A stretch of DNA of 64,000 bases, taken from the NCBI GenBank assembly GCA_965240325.2, contig OZ251222.1, forward strand, positions 4,712,001-4,776,000, read 5' to 3'. This document shows positions 1-10,108 of the stretch, one piece after another; position 1 is the first letter of the stretch, and each line of letters starts with the position of its first letter. This DNA is from Rebecca billardiae RCC1528 (lineage: Eukaryota; Haptophyta). The notes under the pieces were generated by a model. The model did not search any database and was not told the DNA's origin. It worked only from the letters and a program-made list of their open reading frames with translations. The position numbers and the translations under genes are program-made.

Positions 1-1134
1 GAGGCCTACCAGCTCCTCAGCCAGCTCCACTTCATACTGCTCGTCGAGCAGGCCGAGGGCTTCTGCACGCGCGCGGGTGACGCCGAGGTGCTGCGCGAGT
101 ACAGGGGCTTCGTGATGCAGCTCGCTGAGGCGCGCGACTGGCGGGCGGCGGCACAGTTCCACTCTGAATTCTCGGAGAGCCTCGGGCGGGTGCTCGACGC
201 GCGCTCGGGCGTGGCGGCGCTGGTGGCGAGCATCGGTGGCGGGCGGGAGCCGTTCTTCGACTGCTACAAGAACGACAACCCCTTCCATGACAAGTTTGCC
301 ATGCGCCCGCTGATGCGCGTCTACGGTGGGAGCATGCCGATTCCGCCGCCGCCGCCGTCGCTGATGGTGCAGGACCTGTCGCCCGGCTTTGGCGGGGCGG
401 CGCCCGGCGCAGCGGAGTGGGGCTGCTGGTCGTGGTCGGCGCCGATGCAGGTGGCGCCGCACGGGCCCGTGCCGCTCTCGTTCACGTGCGCACCCTCGGC
501 AGGATCGTCCTGGGCGCCCCGCCCGGCGCTGTGCCCGCCGGCGCCGTACCCGCAGGGGCTGCAGGCGGCAGCGCCGGCCCCGCCGGCGCCGCCGGTACAG
601 GGGGCGCAGCCCGGGCCCGCGCCGCTCGCGCTCACGTACGTGCCGCCGGCGGGTTCGGCCTGGGCGCCCGGGCCGGCGCCGTACACACCGGCGCCGTACC
701 CGCCGGGGCCGCAGGCGCCGCCTCCCGGCCCGCCGCCCCCGCCGCCAGGCGGGCCGCCGCGGACGCTGCCGCAACCGTTCCCGGGCGCCGCCTCTGCGGG
801 GGGCGTGCCGCCGCTGACGCTGGCGCGCGAGCTGGCGCGGTACGGGGGTGTGTGCGACGCGAGCGGGCGGCCCCTGCTCTCGGAGGCCAACCACCGCGTC
901 TTCCGCGCGCACGGCTGCCTACGGCACCAGCTATTCGGCGACTGCTCCGCGGCGGCGTGCCCGCTGTTCGCCGCGTACCGGTCGGCCGGCGGCCAACCGT
1001 CTGCGCAGATGCAGCACAACTTCACGCTCGCGCACGCCACCAAGTGCGCTCTGTGCGGGAGCCTTGGCCACTTGGCCGGCGCGCACGCTGAGACAGCGCA
1101 CGTGCAGCAGCACACGGGCGTGGGCCGCGTCTAG
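1..1134 (+). CDS. Proline-rich protein with C-terminal CCHH zinc-knuckle-like motif (5' partial)
   Basis: The frame is open from the first base of the window and ends at TAG 1132-1134, so the 5' end is missing (377 residues visible). The first ~110 residues look globular. Residues ~110-265 are low-complexity Pro/Ala/Gly. The last ~100 residues carry several Cys and His, ending in a CxxC-x4-H-x4-H pattern (CALCGSLGHLAGAH) that resembles a retroviral-type zinc knuckle. I do not recognise the family. A gag-like ORF of a retroelement is possible because a second ORF and a large tandem array follow directly, but there is no reverse transcriptase to confirm it. Confidence 0.5.
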   Translation, partial: EAYQLLSQLHFILLVEQAEGFCTRAGDAEVLREYRGFVMQLAEARDWRAAAQFHSEFSESLGRVLDARSGVAALVASIGGGREPFFDCYKNDNPFHDKFAMRPLMRVYGGSMPIPPPPPSLMVQDLSPGFGGAAPGAAEWGCWSWSAPMQVAPHGPVPLSFTCAPSAGSSWAPRPALCPPAPYPQGLQAAAPAPPAPPVQGAQPGPAPLALTYVPPAGSAWAPGPAPYTPAPYPPGPQAPPPGPPPPPPGGPPRTLPQPFPGAASAGGVPPLTLARELARYGGVCDASGRPLLSEANHRVFRAHGCLRHQLFGDCSAAACPLFAAYRSAGGQPSAQMQHNFTLAHATKCALCGSLGHLAGAHAETAHVQQHTGVGRV

Positions 1135-1200
1135 GAGGCGGTGGGCGCACGACGAGATCCCCTGTCGGTGCCCGCCGCGTTCCGCGGCGCGCCGCTCGCT

Positions 1201-2697
1201 ATGACTCGCCCGCCCATCACCTCCGCCGAGATGGTCGCGCGCACCGGCCTGCGCGCTGACCTCGCACACAGTCTCGTGCCCAACGCCATGCAGCGCAACT
1301 ACGTGGCGCTGGCGTCCTTCATCCATGCCTTCACCGGCGTTGACCTGTCCGTGGAGCTGCGTGACGGCGTCGATCTGCTCTACCGCGGCGCGCGCGTGTC
1401 GCGGTTCCGTCCCAACCACCGTTCCTCGCTGGCGCAGCCCGAGTTTGTGCGCGCGCGGCTCGCCGAGTATGTGTCATCGGGCGTGCTGGCGGGGCCGGCG
1501 CGCGGCGGCCGGCGCGCGCCGGTCATCTTGCGCCGATCATGCGCGCGCGCCGATCGTCATGCGCCGATCATCATGCGCGCGCGCCGATCATCATGCGCCG
1601 ATCATGCGCGCGCGCCGATCATCATGCGCCGATCATGCGCCGATCATGCGCCGATCATGCGCCGATCATGCGCCGATCATGCGCCCGCGCCGATCATCAT
1701 GCGCCGATCATGCGCGCGCGCCGATCATCATGCGCCGATCATGCGCCGATCATGCGCCGATCATGCGCCCGCGCCGATCATCATGCGCCGATCATGCGCG
1801 CGCGCCGATCATCATGCGCCGATCATGCGCCGATCATGCGCCGATCATGCGCCGATCATGCGCCGATCATGCGCCCGCGCCGATCATCATGCGCCGATCA
1901 TGCGCCGATCATGCGCGCGCGCCGATCATCACGCGCCGATCATGCGCCGATCATGCGCCCGCGCCGATCATCATGCGCCGATCACGCGCGCGCGCCGATC
2001 ATCATGCGCCGATCATGCGCCGATCATGCGCCCGCGCCGATCATCATGCGCCGATCATCATGCGCGCGCGCCGATCATCATGCGCGCGCGCCGATCATCA
2101 TGCGCGCGCGCCGATCATCATGCGCCGATCATGCGCGCGCGCCGATCATCATGCGCCGATCGTCATGCGTGCGCGCCGATCATCCGCGGCGCGTCCGCCG
2201 TCGCTCGCGTGCCGCGCGACCGTCCTCGTTCGCGCGGCGTGCGTCGCCTACTCCCCGCCGCTTCCACCGGCCGCCATCGCTCCCACAGCGCAGGCGGCCC
2301 GGCGGTTTGCCACAGCCGGACAGCGGGCTTCGGCGCTTCGCCCTTCGCGTCCAAGGTCCAAGGGGCGCATGGCGATTCAGGGCTACGCACGCTGGCTGGA
2401 CGTCGCTTCGCGGAGCTCGGGGTGCTGCCCGCCGTCGACGGCCGACACCGGGCGGGTTGGCGCGCGTGCGAGGCTTTCGCGCGGCGTATCTGGCGTGGCT
2501 GCACGATGAGTGTCGGGCGCTGGGGCTCCCACAACGTGTGTTGGCGCCAACTCGGTTCGACGCTCGGCCGTGGCGACGCTGGCCGTTCCTGGGGCTTCCC
2601 GCGGCCGAGATCACCGCTGCGGGGCGGTGGGCGGGGCCTGCGCCCCGCACGTACTTCCCGGGAGCTGCCCCGCCCGACGGCACGCGCTTGGCGCTGA
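1201..2697 (+). pseudogene. Possible retroelement ORF2 remnant interrupted by a tandem array
   Basis: An ATG at 1201 opens a frame that begins 66 bp after the preceding stop. Residues 1-110 look like real protein. They include a segment (ARLAEYVSSGVLAGPA) resembling the lead-in of DIRS/Ty3-type reverse transcriptases, where 'lv..GvI' precedes the first RT motif. From ~1530 the frame runs into a 650-bp tandem repeat and translates as a monotonous Arg/Ser/Cys/Asp/His/Ala polymer. After the array no known domain resumes in any frame. I read this as a coding region destroyed or replaced by repeat expansion. The RT resemblance is weak and is inference. Confidence 0.25.
1530..2183 (+). repeat. GATC-rich tandem array, 11-bp core unit
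   Basis: About 650 bp built from an 11-bp core, ATGCGCCGATC, interleaved with longer variants that add GCGCGC and a second ATC. Because 11 is not a multiple of 3 and the unit makes no forward stop codon, all three plus-strand frames are open through the array. Every unit carries GATC. Confidence 0.95.
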
Positions 2698-2815
2698 CGG
2701 CGTGCGTCGGGGCGTGGCCGGGCGCAGCGTCTCTGGGGGTCGGGGCCGGGCCTGGCCTCGACCGCGCCGGCCGACGCCGCCCATGCCGGCGTGGCGCCTG
2801 GCGCTGCGCCCCTGT

Positions 2816-2931
2816 GGGCGGGCGCTGTCTCGCCGCCCGGCCCCCCGTGACGTCTGGCGGCCCCAGGCAAGCTAGGCAGCCGCCCAACGTAAACACCGGA
2901 CCGCCATAAGGCGGAGCGCGACGCGCGCGGT
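2816..2931 (+). repeat. 116-bp direct repeat, copy 1
   Basis: Essentially identical to 3437-3552 (offset 621 bp). It includes a small perfect hairpin at 2901-2914 (CCGCC-ATAA-GGCGG). The copies bracket a 505-bp spacer, as LTRs or a segmental duplication would. They lack the TG...CA ends of typical LTRs. Confidence 0.9.
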
Positions 2932-3436
2932 TATGGGGCGATGGCCGACGCGACGGGAGTGGCGGGTTTGGCAGTCTGCGGCGGTTATCGCGTTATGACT
3001 GCCGGCGCCGCTTCGCCGCCGCCCGATACCCTCCTCCAGCGCCCCTCCGACCGCACCCCCGCCCGGACGGGCTCGGAGCTCGGAGCTCGCAGCGCGCCCC
3101 CGGACAGCGTTCCGAGCGTGTGGCAGCTCGCTTTTGGCGCGGACCGCAGAAAAGTGAGCGCGCGCCGGGAGTTGACGGGCAGTGACCGGCTTTGGCGAAC
3201 AGGAGCGAGTTTCGCCCAGCAGCCGTCCGCTTTCCCGCCCGACCGCACGGCGCACCTCGCCCTGCCCGACCGCCGACCGGACCGCCGCCCGACTACCAAA
3301 CCCAGCCGACGGGCCACGCTTGGCGCCGAGCAGCCGCACGGACAACCAGCTGCGCTCCTCCGCCTCCCGCCCGCCCTCCCTCGGCGTTGGATCGCCGCGC
3401 CGGGGCAGGGTGCGGCTTGAGTCAGCGTCCGCGTGG
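2932..3436. other. Spacer between the direct repeats
   Basis: 505 bp between the two 116-bp repeats. Several ORFs of 100-170 codons cross it on both strands, but none resembles a known protein or shows biased composition beyond GC content. No gene called. Confidence 0.6.
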
Positions 3437-3552
3437 GGGCGGGCGCTGTCTCGCCGCCCGGCCCCCCGTGACGTCTGGCGGCCCCAGGCAAGCTAGGCAG
3501 CCGCCCAACGTAAACACCGGACCGCCATAAGGCGGAGCGCGACGCGCGCGGT
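3437..3552 (+). repeat. 116-bp direct repeat, copy 2, just upstream of VPS35L
   Basis: Second copy of 2816-2931, with the same hairpin at 3522-3535. It ends 61 bp before the VPS35L start codon, so it may carry or donate promoter or 5'UTR sequence. Confidence 0.9.
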
Positions 3553-3613
3553 ATAGACTCGTGATGGATTCGGCGGAGATGAGATCTCGCTCTTCCGGCC
3601 TCAGTCGCCCGCC

Positions 3614-4621
3614 ATGGATTTCGACGCGTCCGTCGGCGTCGGCATTACGCTGCGCAGGCGGGACTACCAGCACGAGCTCGAGAGCCGGGCGTGCGCGGCG
3701 GTGCCGACGGAGAGCCACCCGCTCCAGCCGCTGCTGCTCCCGGGCCCGCCCGAACGCCGCGCCACGGCGACGCCGCCGGCCGCGCCCGCCGCCGTCGGCG
3801 CGGAGCGCGCGCCGATACCGCAGCCGGGCCGTCGGCAGAGCTCCAGCACGGCGCGGGAGCTCGAGAGCGTCGAGCTTGGGCCGCTGGGCGCAGACCCGCT
3901 CTCGGCGCTCGCCGCCGAGGCGCAGCTCGAGGACGAGCCGCTCGGCGCCGCGGGCAGCGCGAGCGGCCACGGCTCGGCGGCGGATGTGTCGCTCGCCGCG
4001 CCGCCGGACGCCGGCCTCGCCGAGCTGGCCGAGTCGAGCGGCGGCGAGGAGGAGGGCGACGGGAGCGACGTGCTGCGCGCGTGGGCGCGTAGGCGCGCGG
4101 CCATCATGCGGCAGCACGTCGCCGTCGGCCAGATCGCCATGAGCCGCGCGCCGCTCTCAGCATCAGCGGGCGCGAGCGCGGGCGGCGGCGGCGGCGGCGG
4201 CGGCGCAAGCCTTGGGCTTATCCCTCCGAGCATGAGCGGCGGCGGCGACGAGGAGCTGGGCCGCCGGCCGTACGCGCGGCCGGTGTCGATCGTGTTCGAC
4301 TCGCGCGTGCGCCGCCGCCTCGACCAGCTCGACGTGCCCGCCAGCGCCACCGCCGACGAGGGCGTGACTGTGCAGCTGACGCAGGCCGAGCTAGCGGACA
4401 GCATCGGCCGGCTGCGCGCCGAGCTGCGCGCCGCGTGGGCGCGCGAGGAGCGCGTGCGCGCGCTGCGCATCGCGATCCAGGCGGCGACGGCGCTGAACGA
4501 CGGCGTGCGCCTGCCGCACTTCTTCCCGCACGTCTGGGTGCTCGTCACCGAGCTGCTCGACGAGCTGGGCGAGCTGGTGCACGCGCGCATCGCCGCGAGG
4601 GTGCGCGCGGCGCGCGTGCCC

Positions 4622-4654
<33 letters not shown>

Positions 4655-6845
4655 GGCAGCCGGCGGGCGTCGCGCGCGTCCGCGTCGTCCGAGGGCGCGG
4701 ACATGGTGGAGAACTGGCTGCACAAGGTCTCCTCCATCCGCGAGCTCGTGCCCCGGCTGTACGTCGAGATGGCGCTGCTGCGCTGCCACTCGGACGCCAG
4801 GGCGGCCAGGGGCGGCGGCGGGCGCGCGCGCGGCGGCGCGGAGGGCGGCGCCTGCTCGGAGCCGCAGGGCGCGGGCGCGCCGGCGGCGAGCGCGGTGCCG
4901 CTGCGCCTCGCGCGCGCGATCCGCGGCATCTCCAACCCGCTCTCCGCCGCGTACGCGCGCTGCTACCTCATGCGCCGCGTGCTCCTCCTCGCGCTGCCGC
5001 CGGCTCTCACGCAGCTGCCGGGCGCGCGCGCGGCGCCGGGCGCGCGCGCGGCGCCGGGCGCGCGCGCGGCGCCGGGCGCGCGCGCGGCGCCGGGCGCTTG
5101 CGACGCGCTGCCGCCGGCCGTCGCGGCGCTCGAGCTGGGCGCGCGCGCCGACGGAGGCGGCGCGCCGAGCGCGACGCCGCCGTTCGTCGAGCCGTGGCCG
5201 CTCGCCGAGTGCGCGGCCGCCGCGCGGTGCGCGCTGTGCGACAGCCTCGACTCGATCGGCGCGCACCTCGAGCGCGCGGGCGCGGAGCCGGGCGCGGGGC
5301 CGGGCGCGGGGCCGGGCGCAGGGCCGCGCGGCGCGGCGGCGGCGGCGGGCGGCGGCGCGCCCGGTGGCGGCAGCGGCGGGCGGGCGGGCGCGCGCGGCGG
5401 CGGCGGCGGCGCGGCGCCCTCGGCGCCGCTCGGCGCGCCCGAGCTGTGCGCGCTGTACTGCACGGCCCTCGAGTGGCTGCTCTGGTGCGACGCGGCCGCG
5501 CACCGCCACTCCGCACACGCGTTCGCGGCCGCGCTGCGCGAGGTCGAGGCGCGGTGCGCGCGCACGCTGGCGCTCGACTGCGCCCTGCGCGCGCTGCGGC
5601 CCGAGCACGTGAGCGCGCACGCGCTCGAGCTGCTCGGCGCGATCGCGCGCGCGCACCCGCTCGGCTGCGCGCGGCACGTCTGCCTCGAGTCGCTCCTCCG
5701 CGCGCTGCGCGCCCGCCCGCCCGCGCCGCGCGCGATGCGCGACGCGCTCGCCGCCGTGCTGCGCGCCGCGGCTGAGCAGGGCGACGACGGCGCGTGCGCG
5801 CGCGTGGGCGTGGCCGCGTTGCAGCTGACGCTGGACGCGGAGGGGCGCACGGCCGAGGGGGCGGAGGGCGGGGCGGGGGCGCGCCCGCCGCCGCCGGGGA
5901 GCGCCGTGCTCTCCGCGCAGGCGAGCGCGCTGCTGAGCGACGTGCTCAGCCGGTGCAGCGGCGCGGCGGCGCGCGCCGACGGTTCGGGCGGCGCGCCGGG
6001 CGCGGCCGGCGGCGGCGGCGGCGCGGGCGAGGCCGAGCGCGGCGGCTGGGCGAGCGCGCTGCCCGCCCTCGCCGCCTCGCTCGTGCACACGCACGCGCGC
6101 GCACACGCCATCGGGGCGCTGCTCTCCGACGCGCGCTTCGGGCTGCTCGTCGGCATGCTTCCCGCGGGGCCGGCGCGCGCGCACGCGGCGCGCGCGACGC
6201 TGCGCGCGTGCGCCGCGCAGCGGCCCGCGCCCGCGCTCGCGCCCGCCACGGACGGCGCGGGCGACCCGAGCGCGCCGCCGGACGCGCGCGCCCTCGCGCT
6301 GCTCCTCCAGCTCAGCCGCACGCTGCACGACGCCCTCGACTCCGCCACGCCCGCCGCCGAGCTCGCCGCCCTCGACGAGTTGCTCTGCGCCGTGTGCGCG
6401 CGCGTGCACTTCGTGAGCGGCGGCGGCGCGGCGTGCGCGGCCGCGGCCGCGGCGGGCGGCTCGCGCGCCGGCCGCGCCGCCGCGTGGCTGGGCGCGACGG
6501 AGGGCGAGCTGGGCTTCCTGTGCGAGTGGCGCGCCGCGTTCCCGCGGCTCGACCGCACCAAGGCGGCGCTCGTGCGCCGCGCGCTCGCGCTGTGCGCGCG
6601 GCTGCACGCGCTCGGCAGCGCGGCGGGCGGCGCGTCCAAGCGCGCGGCGCGCGCGCGCGCGCTCGCGCACGCGTGCGCGGCGTTTGCGCACGTGAGCGCG
6701 CCCGCGGTGCGGTGCGCGCGCGCGCGGTGCGAGCTGCTGCTGGGCGGCGCCGCCGTCGCCCTCTCCTGCGCGCTCGTCGGCCAGGCGGACGAGATGGCGC
6801 GGCTGGCGCTGCGCTCGCTGCCAGAGGCGGTGGCGGCCGCCTCGC

Positions 6846-6903
<58 letters not shown>

Positions 6904-7775
6904 GTGCGGCGGGAGTGCGGAGGCCGAGGCCGCGCTGTGCGGATGGGTGGTGCGCGCGCGCGAGCGTGCGCCCGCCCCTCGAGCGCCGCGCCGCCGCGCC
7001 GCGCCGCTCAGCTCGCGCCGCGCCGCCGCCGGCCCGCGCGCCGCGCGCAGGGTGGCTGCTGCGCGCTGCTGCCGCTGCTGCCGCCGCACCCGCAGCAGGG
7101 CACGCTCGGCTGCGTGCGCGCGCTGCTCGGCGCGCTCAAGCGCTGCGAGTGGCGCACGCCCGCGTGCGCGGCGCGCGCGCACCTGAGCGTGCTGCACGCT
7201 CTCGCGGCGCTCTCGCAGCCGCGGCTGCCCTGCTCCGTGCGCGCCGTGCCGGCCGCTGGCGCGCTGCACCTCGGGGACGGCGCGCACGCGCAGGAGCTGC
7301 AGGTGCGCACACCCGCCGCCGGCTGGCGCGCGCGCGATGAGGCGGGGGGAGGGCGCGGCCGGCGTGGGCACGCCCCGCTCACTCGCGCGCGCGCTTCCCG
7401 CCCGCGCGCGCGCGCGCGCAGGCGTTGACGGACGTGTGCGTGCAGGAGGTGCTCGCCCTCATCGCCACGAGCGCGGCCGCGCCCCTGAGCGCACAGCTCG
7501 CGCTCGGCCTGCTCGACTCGCTGTGCGCGCACGCGCGGCCGGACGGCGCCGGCCTCGCGCTGGCGCGCAGGCTGCTGCCGATCGCGCGCGCACACGCCGG
7601 CCGCGCGCACGCGGAGCACCTGCGGCGCACGCTGCTGGCGCACGCCGCACGCGCGGGGGGCGACGAGGACGCCGAGGGCGGGTCCGATGCTGCCGACGGG
7701 GCTGGCCTGGCAGCCGATGGGGCCCCAGCATCGTCCTCGTGGCGGCTGGCATTGACTACATCAGCAGGAGCGTGA
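3614..7775 (+). CDS. VPS35L: VPS35L, retriever complex core subunit (VPS35 endosomal protein sorting factor-like)
   Basis: Exons 3614-6949, 7051-7302 and 7422-7775, all phase 0, give ~1313 residues (animal VPS35L is ~960). Retriever recycles cargo from endosomes independently of retromer. Family segments seen in order: an Arg/Trp-rich helix with ALRIAIQ near residue 300; NWLHKVSSIRELVPRLYVE near 370; RGISNPLSAAYARCYL near 440; LLWCDAAAHRHS near 620; the C-terminal stretch FLCEWRAAFPRLDRTKAALV near 980; then LLPLLPPHPQQGTLGCVRAL in exon 2. The extra length is mostly Gly/Ala/Pro low complexity, including a (GGC)n tract just before intron 1 and four GARAAP repeats. The ATG at 3614 follows the 116-bp repeat. 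Donors are GTGCGC; the first intron could instead start 3 bp earlier at 6947. Confidence 0.87.
5021..5098 (+). repeat. 18-bp coding tandem repeat (GARAAP) in VPS35L
   Basis: Four perfect 18-bp units plus a partial one, encoding GARAAP in an insert absent from animal homologues. A second run encodes GAGP units at about 5281-5330. Confidence 0.9.
6848..6902 (+). repeat. (GGC)n polyglycine tract in VPS35L
   Basis: About 18 consecutive GGC codons 45 bp before the first splice donor. Such tracts are prone to length change. Confidence 0.95.
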
Positions 7776-8532
7776 ATGATGACTGCTACCAGTACTCGAC
7801 GATACTGATGTGCTGACGATGTGAGTCTTCATCAGCAGTGAGTCTGCGAAGAGGATGATCACGCCTGCCGATGCCGGCTGGCGCAGCCCAGTGAATCGAT
7901 AGCTAAGCCGCGGTGACTTCGCTGACGGCTGAGTAGTCAAGACTTCGCTGACTACGTCACGACGTACGACTACGACTACGTATATCGTCACTACTAGCGC
8001 TATATATCAGCAGTCGTAGTCGTCTGCTGTACAGTATATCAGATCGTTCGGTCGCACTCTCCCGCCTGCTGCGCGGATGTCGTATCGGATATATGCGCGG
8101 ACGACGCCCGATGATCATGCGACGGTGACGATCGTCATCGTCAGCATATATATATATCGTCATCGACGCGATGAATTCGATGATGCTGAGCCATGCTCGG
8201 ATGCTGCATGATGGCTATGCGACTATCGCGCAGCATCCGCGCCGCGCCGCGATATGCGAGCACGGAGCAGTAGCTGAGCGCAGCCGTGACGGTCCGACGA
8301 TCAGTGATAGTCGTATATATCCTGCCCGTTGCATACCACGTCGTTAATATATCATATATATATAGTATATATATACTATATATAATAGTAGTATCAGATA
8401 TCAATATTATCATATCATGACTGATGCGCGCATCATCATGCGCTGCTCATCAGTCGTCGCCGCGATCATCAGCAACAGTATCGCGCACTAGCAGTACTAG
8501 TAGACGCCACTAGCTAATAGTAAGGCGCTGCA
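7776..8532. other. Convergent intergenic region with AT-rich palindromic patches
   Basis: Lies between the 3' ends of VPS35L and the SfsA gene, so it should hold both terminators. GC is far lower than in the genes and it is rich in CGTCGTC/ATCATC and TATATA runs. Around 8350-8390 several overlapping TATATA palindromes occur. No coding sequence recognised. Confidence 0.7.
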
Positions 8533-9684
8533 TCACTCATCAGCGGGCTGCTGCTCGGGCCGCTCAGCATCCGGCCACTCGATGGGCAGCGGGCCGAGCG
8601 CGTACGCGCCGCCCGCGTCGTCGAAGCCGACCTGCTGCGCGAGCACGGCCACGCCCGCGTCGTGCGCGGCGCGCAGGTGCCTCGCGAACGACGGGCACGC
8701 CTGGTGGTTGGGCCGGAAGAGCTGCGCGTCAGAGCGGACCACCACGAACAGCAGCGCCGCGCGCATGCGCTCGCCGCCCGCGCACACCACCTCGCCGCGC
8801 GCGATCGCGGCGAGCTCGTCGACGTGCTTGATCGCGCGCGCCGAGACGACCCGCTCGCCATCCGGCCCCTTCTGCCCGCCGCGCCCCCACGGGAAGATCG
8901 CCGCGCGGCGGTACGGCCGCAGCGCCGAGTGGTAGCGCGCGGGCGGCGCGTCCGAGCGCGCGCGCGGCGCGTCGAGGGCGGGGTCGTGGTCCGTGTCCAC
9001 GACCATCTTGACCTCGAGCACGGTGCTCGGCGCGCCCGGGCCGTGGTCGAGCACGTAGTCCGCGCGGCTGCCGGGCACCACGCCCACCTGCCTCCGCACG
9101 CTCGCCACGGGCCGCAGCTCGGGCACCAGCCCGAGCTCCAGCAGCGCGGCCGCCACCTGCTCGCCGATTGCCGGGTGCGCGCCCACCCAGCAGCCGCCGT
9201 GCGCGGCGTTCTCGGGCTCGGTGCAGCGCAGCAGCTGCGTGGTGAGCTCGCACTTGGGCGTGCCGAACTTGCCCGTCGCGTCGCGGGGCACGGGCCGCCC
9301 CTTCGCGTCCAGGATCGGCCGGACGAGCACCTCCGCGCCCGAGCGGCACTTGCCGCCCATGTCCATGCACGGCGCGTGCGCGATCGCGACGTCGCCGCCG
9401 GCGGCGAGGCGCACGTCCATCACGTACGGCGACTTGTTGCGCGCCGACGGGCGGCACACCACGGCCGCGCTCACGAGCGCGGCCTTGCCCAGCTTCGCCA
9501 GCTCGAGCAGGGGCGTGCGCTGCTTCTCGCCCACGGCGGCGGACGCTGTGGCCGCGGCCGGCTCGGGCGCGGCCGTGTCCGGCGAGGCGGGCTCGGCCGC
9601 GCGGCGGCGCTTGCTCGCGCCGAGCGCTTGGGTGGCGGCTGGGCGGGTGCGGGCGCCCGCCGCGCTGGCACGCGTGTTGCGCAT
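8533..9684 (-). CDS. sfsA: SfsA-family protein (sugar fermentation stimulation / putative nuclease fold)
   Basis: Intronless, 383 residues from ATG 9684 to TGA 8533. The family is mainly bacterial (SfsA, ~230 aa) with an OB-like N-terminal part and a PD-(D/E)xK-like nuclease core. Visible here: a first block with YVMDVRLAAGGDVAIAHAPC and MGGKCRSGAEVLV; the core GSRADYVL followed by TVLEVKMV (candidate active-site D, E and K); then AIKHVDELAAI, ALLFVVVRSDAQLFRPN and FARHLRAAHDAGVAVLA, which follow the SfsA C-terminal order. The ~65-residue basic, Ala-rich N-terminus is extra and could be an organelle- or nucleus-targeting region. Molecular function is not established for the family. The absence of introns and bacterial affinity fit old gene transfer or an organelle origin (inference). 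Confidence 0.8.
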   Translation of the reverse strand: MRNTRASAAGARTRPAATQALGASKRRRAAEPASPDTAAPEPAAATASAAVGEKQRTPLLELAKLGKAALVSAAVVCRPSARNKSPYVMDVRLAAGGDVAIAHAPCMDMGGKCRSGAEVLVRPILDAKGRPVPRDATGKFGTPKCELTTQLLRCTEPENAAHGGCWVGAHPAIGEQVAAALLELGLVPELRPVASVRRQVGVVPGSRADYVLDHGPGAPSTVLEVKMVVDTDHDPALDAPRARSDAPPARYHSALRPYRRAAIFPWGRGGQKGPDGERVVSARAIKHVDELAAIARGEVVCAGGERMRAALLFVVVRSDAQLFRPNHQACPSFARHLRAAHDAGVAVLAQQVGFDDAGGAYALGPLPIEWPDAERPEQQPADE

Positions 9685-10108
9685 GGCGGCCCTCGTTCCG
9701 CCGCGCGACGCCGAGCTTGCTGGTGCGGCTTACGCCCGCAGACGCGACAAGACGGTTTGGCCCGAAGCTTCGCTGCTGGCTTTATTGATGACGTTTTCAT
9801 GCGCGCCTGCCGACCGATGCACGATCCACGATGAAAATTGAAAAAACAAAAAACACGCCCGGCGTAGACGGTGCGCACGCTCGCCGCTCCGATCCATCAT
9901 CATCGTCATCAGTAGCTAGCATCCGATTCAGCAACACCGTCATCACAGTATTCATCGTCGTCATCATGCTGCCTGTGCTACCCGCTACGGCGGTGTCATC
10001 ACAATCTCCAGGCCAGCGCCACGGTGACCACGCGCGCAGGGGAAGCGCCGCTTGACCGTTTGAGTTTGAGCCACCGCGCAGGGACTGAGACTGACGTGTC
10101 GTGAAGCC
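9685..10108. other. Intergenic: SfsA 5' region and 3' end of the SUI1/UIM gene
   Basis: 424 bp. Contains an A-rich patch at about 9836-9858 and ATCATC-rich sequence at 9895-9970. It should include the SfsA promoter. No gene seen. Confidence 0.6.

Noticed and set aside
1530-2183. CRISPR-like array
   Set aside because: Units are contiguous without unique spacers and the genome is eukaryotic.
1539-2909. Second and third forward ORFs across the GATC array
   Set aside because: They exist only because the 11-bp unit has no stop in any forward frame.
4391-6691. Long antisense ORFs over VPS35L and other genes (e.g. 24969-28595 and 19831-23256, minus strand)
   Set aside because: Stop codons are rare at this GC content. 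The antisense products are Arg/Ala/Gly-rich with no domain order, while the sense frames match known families.
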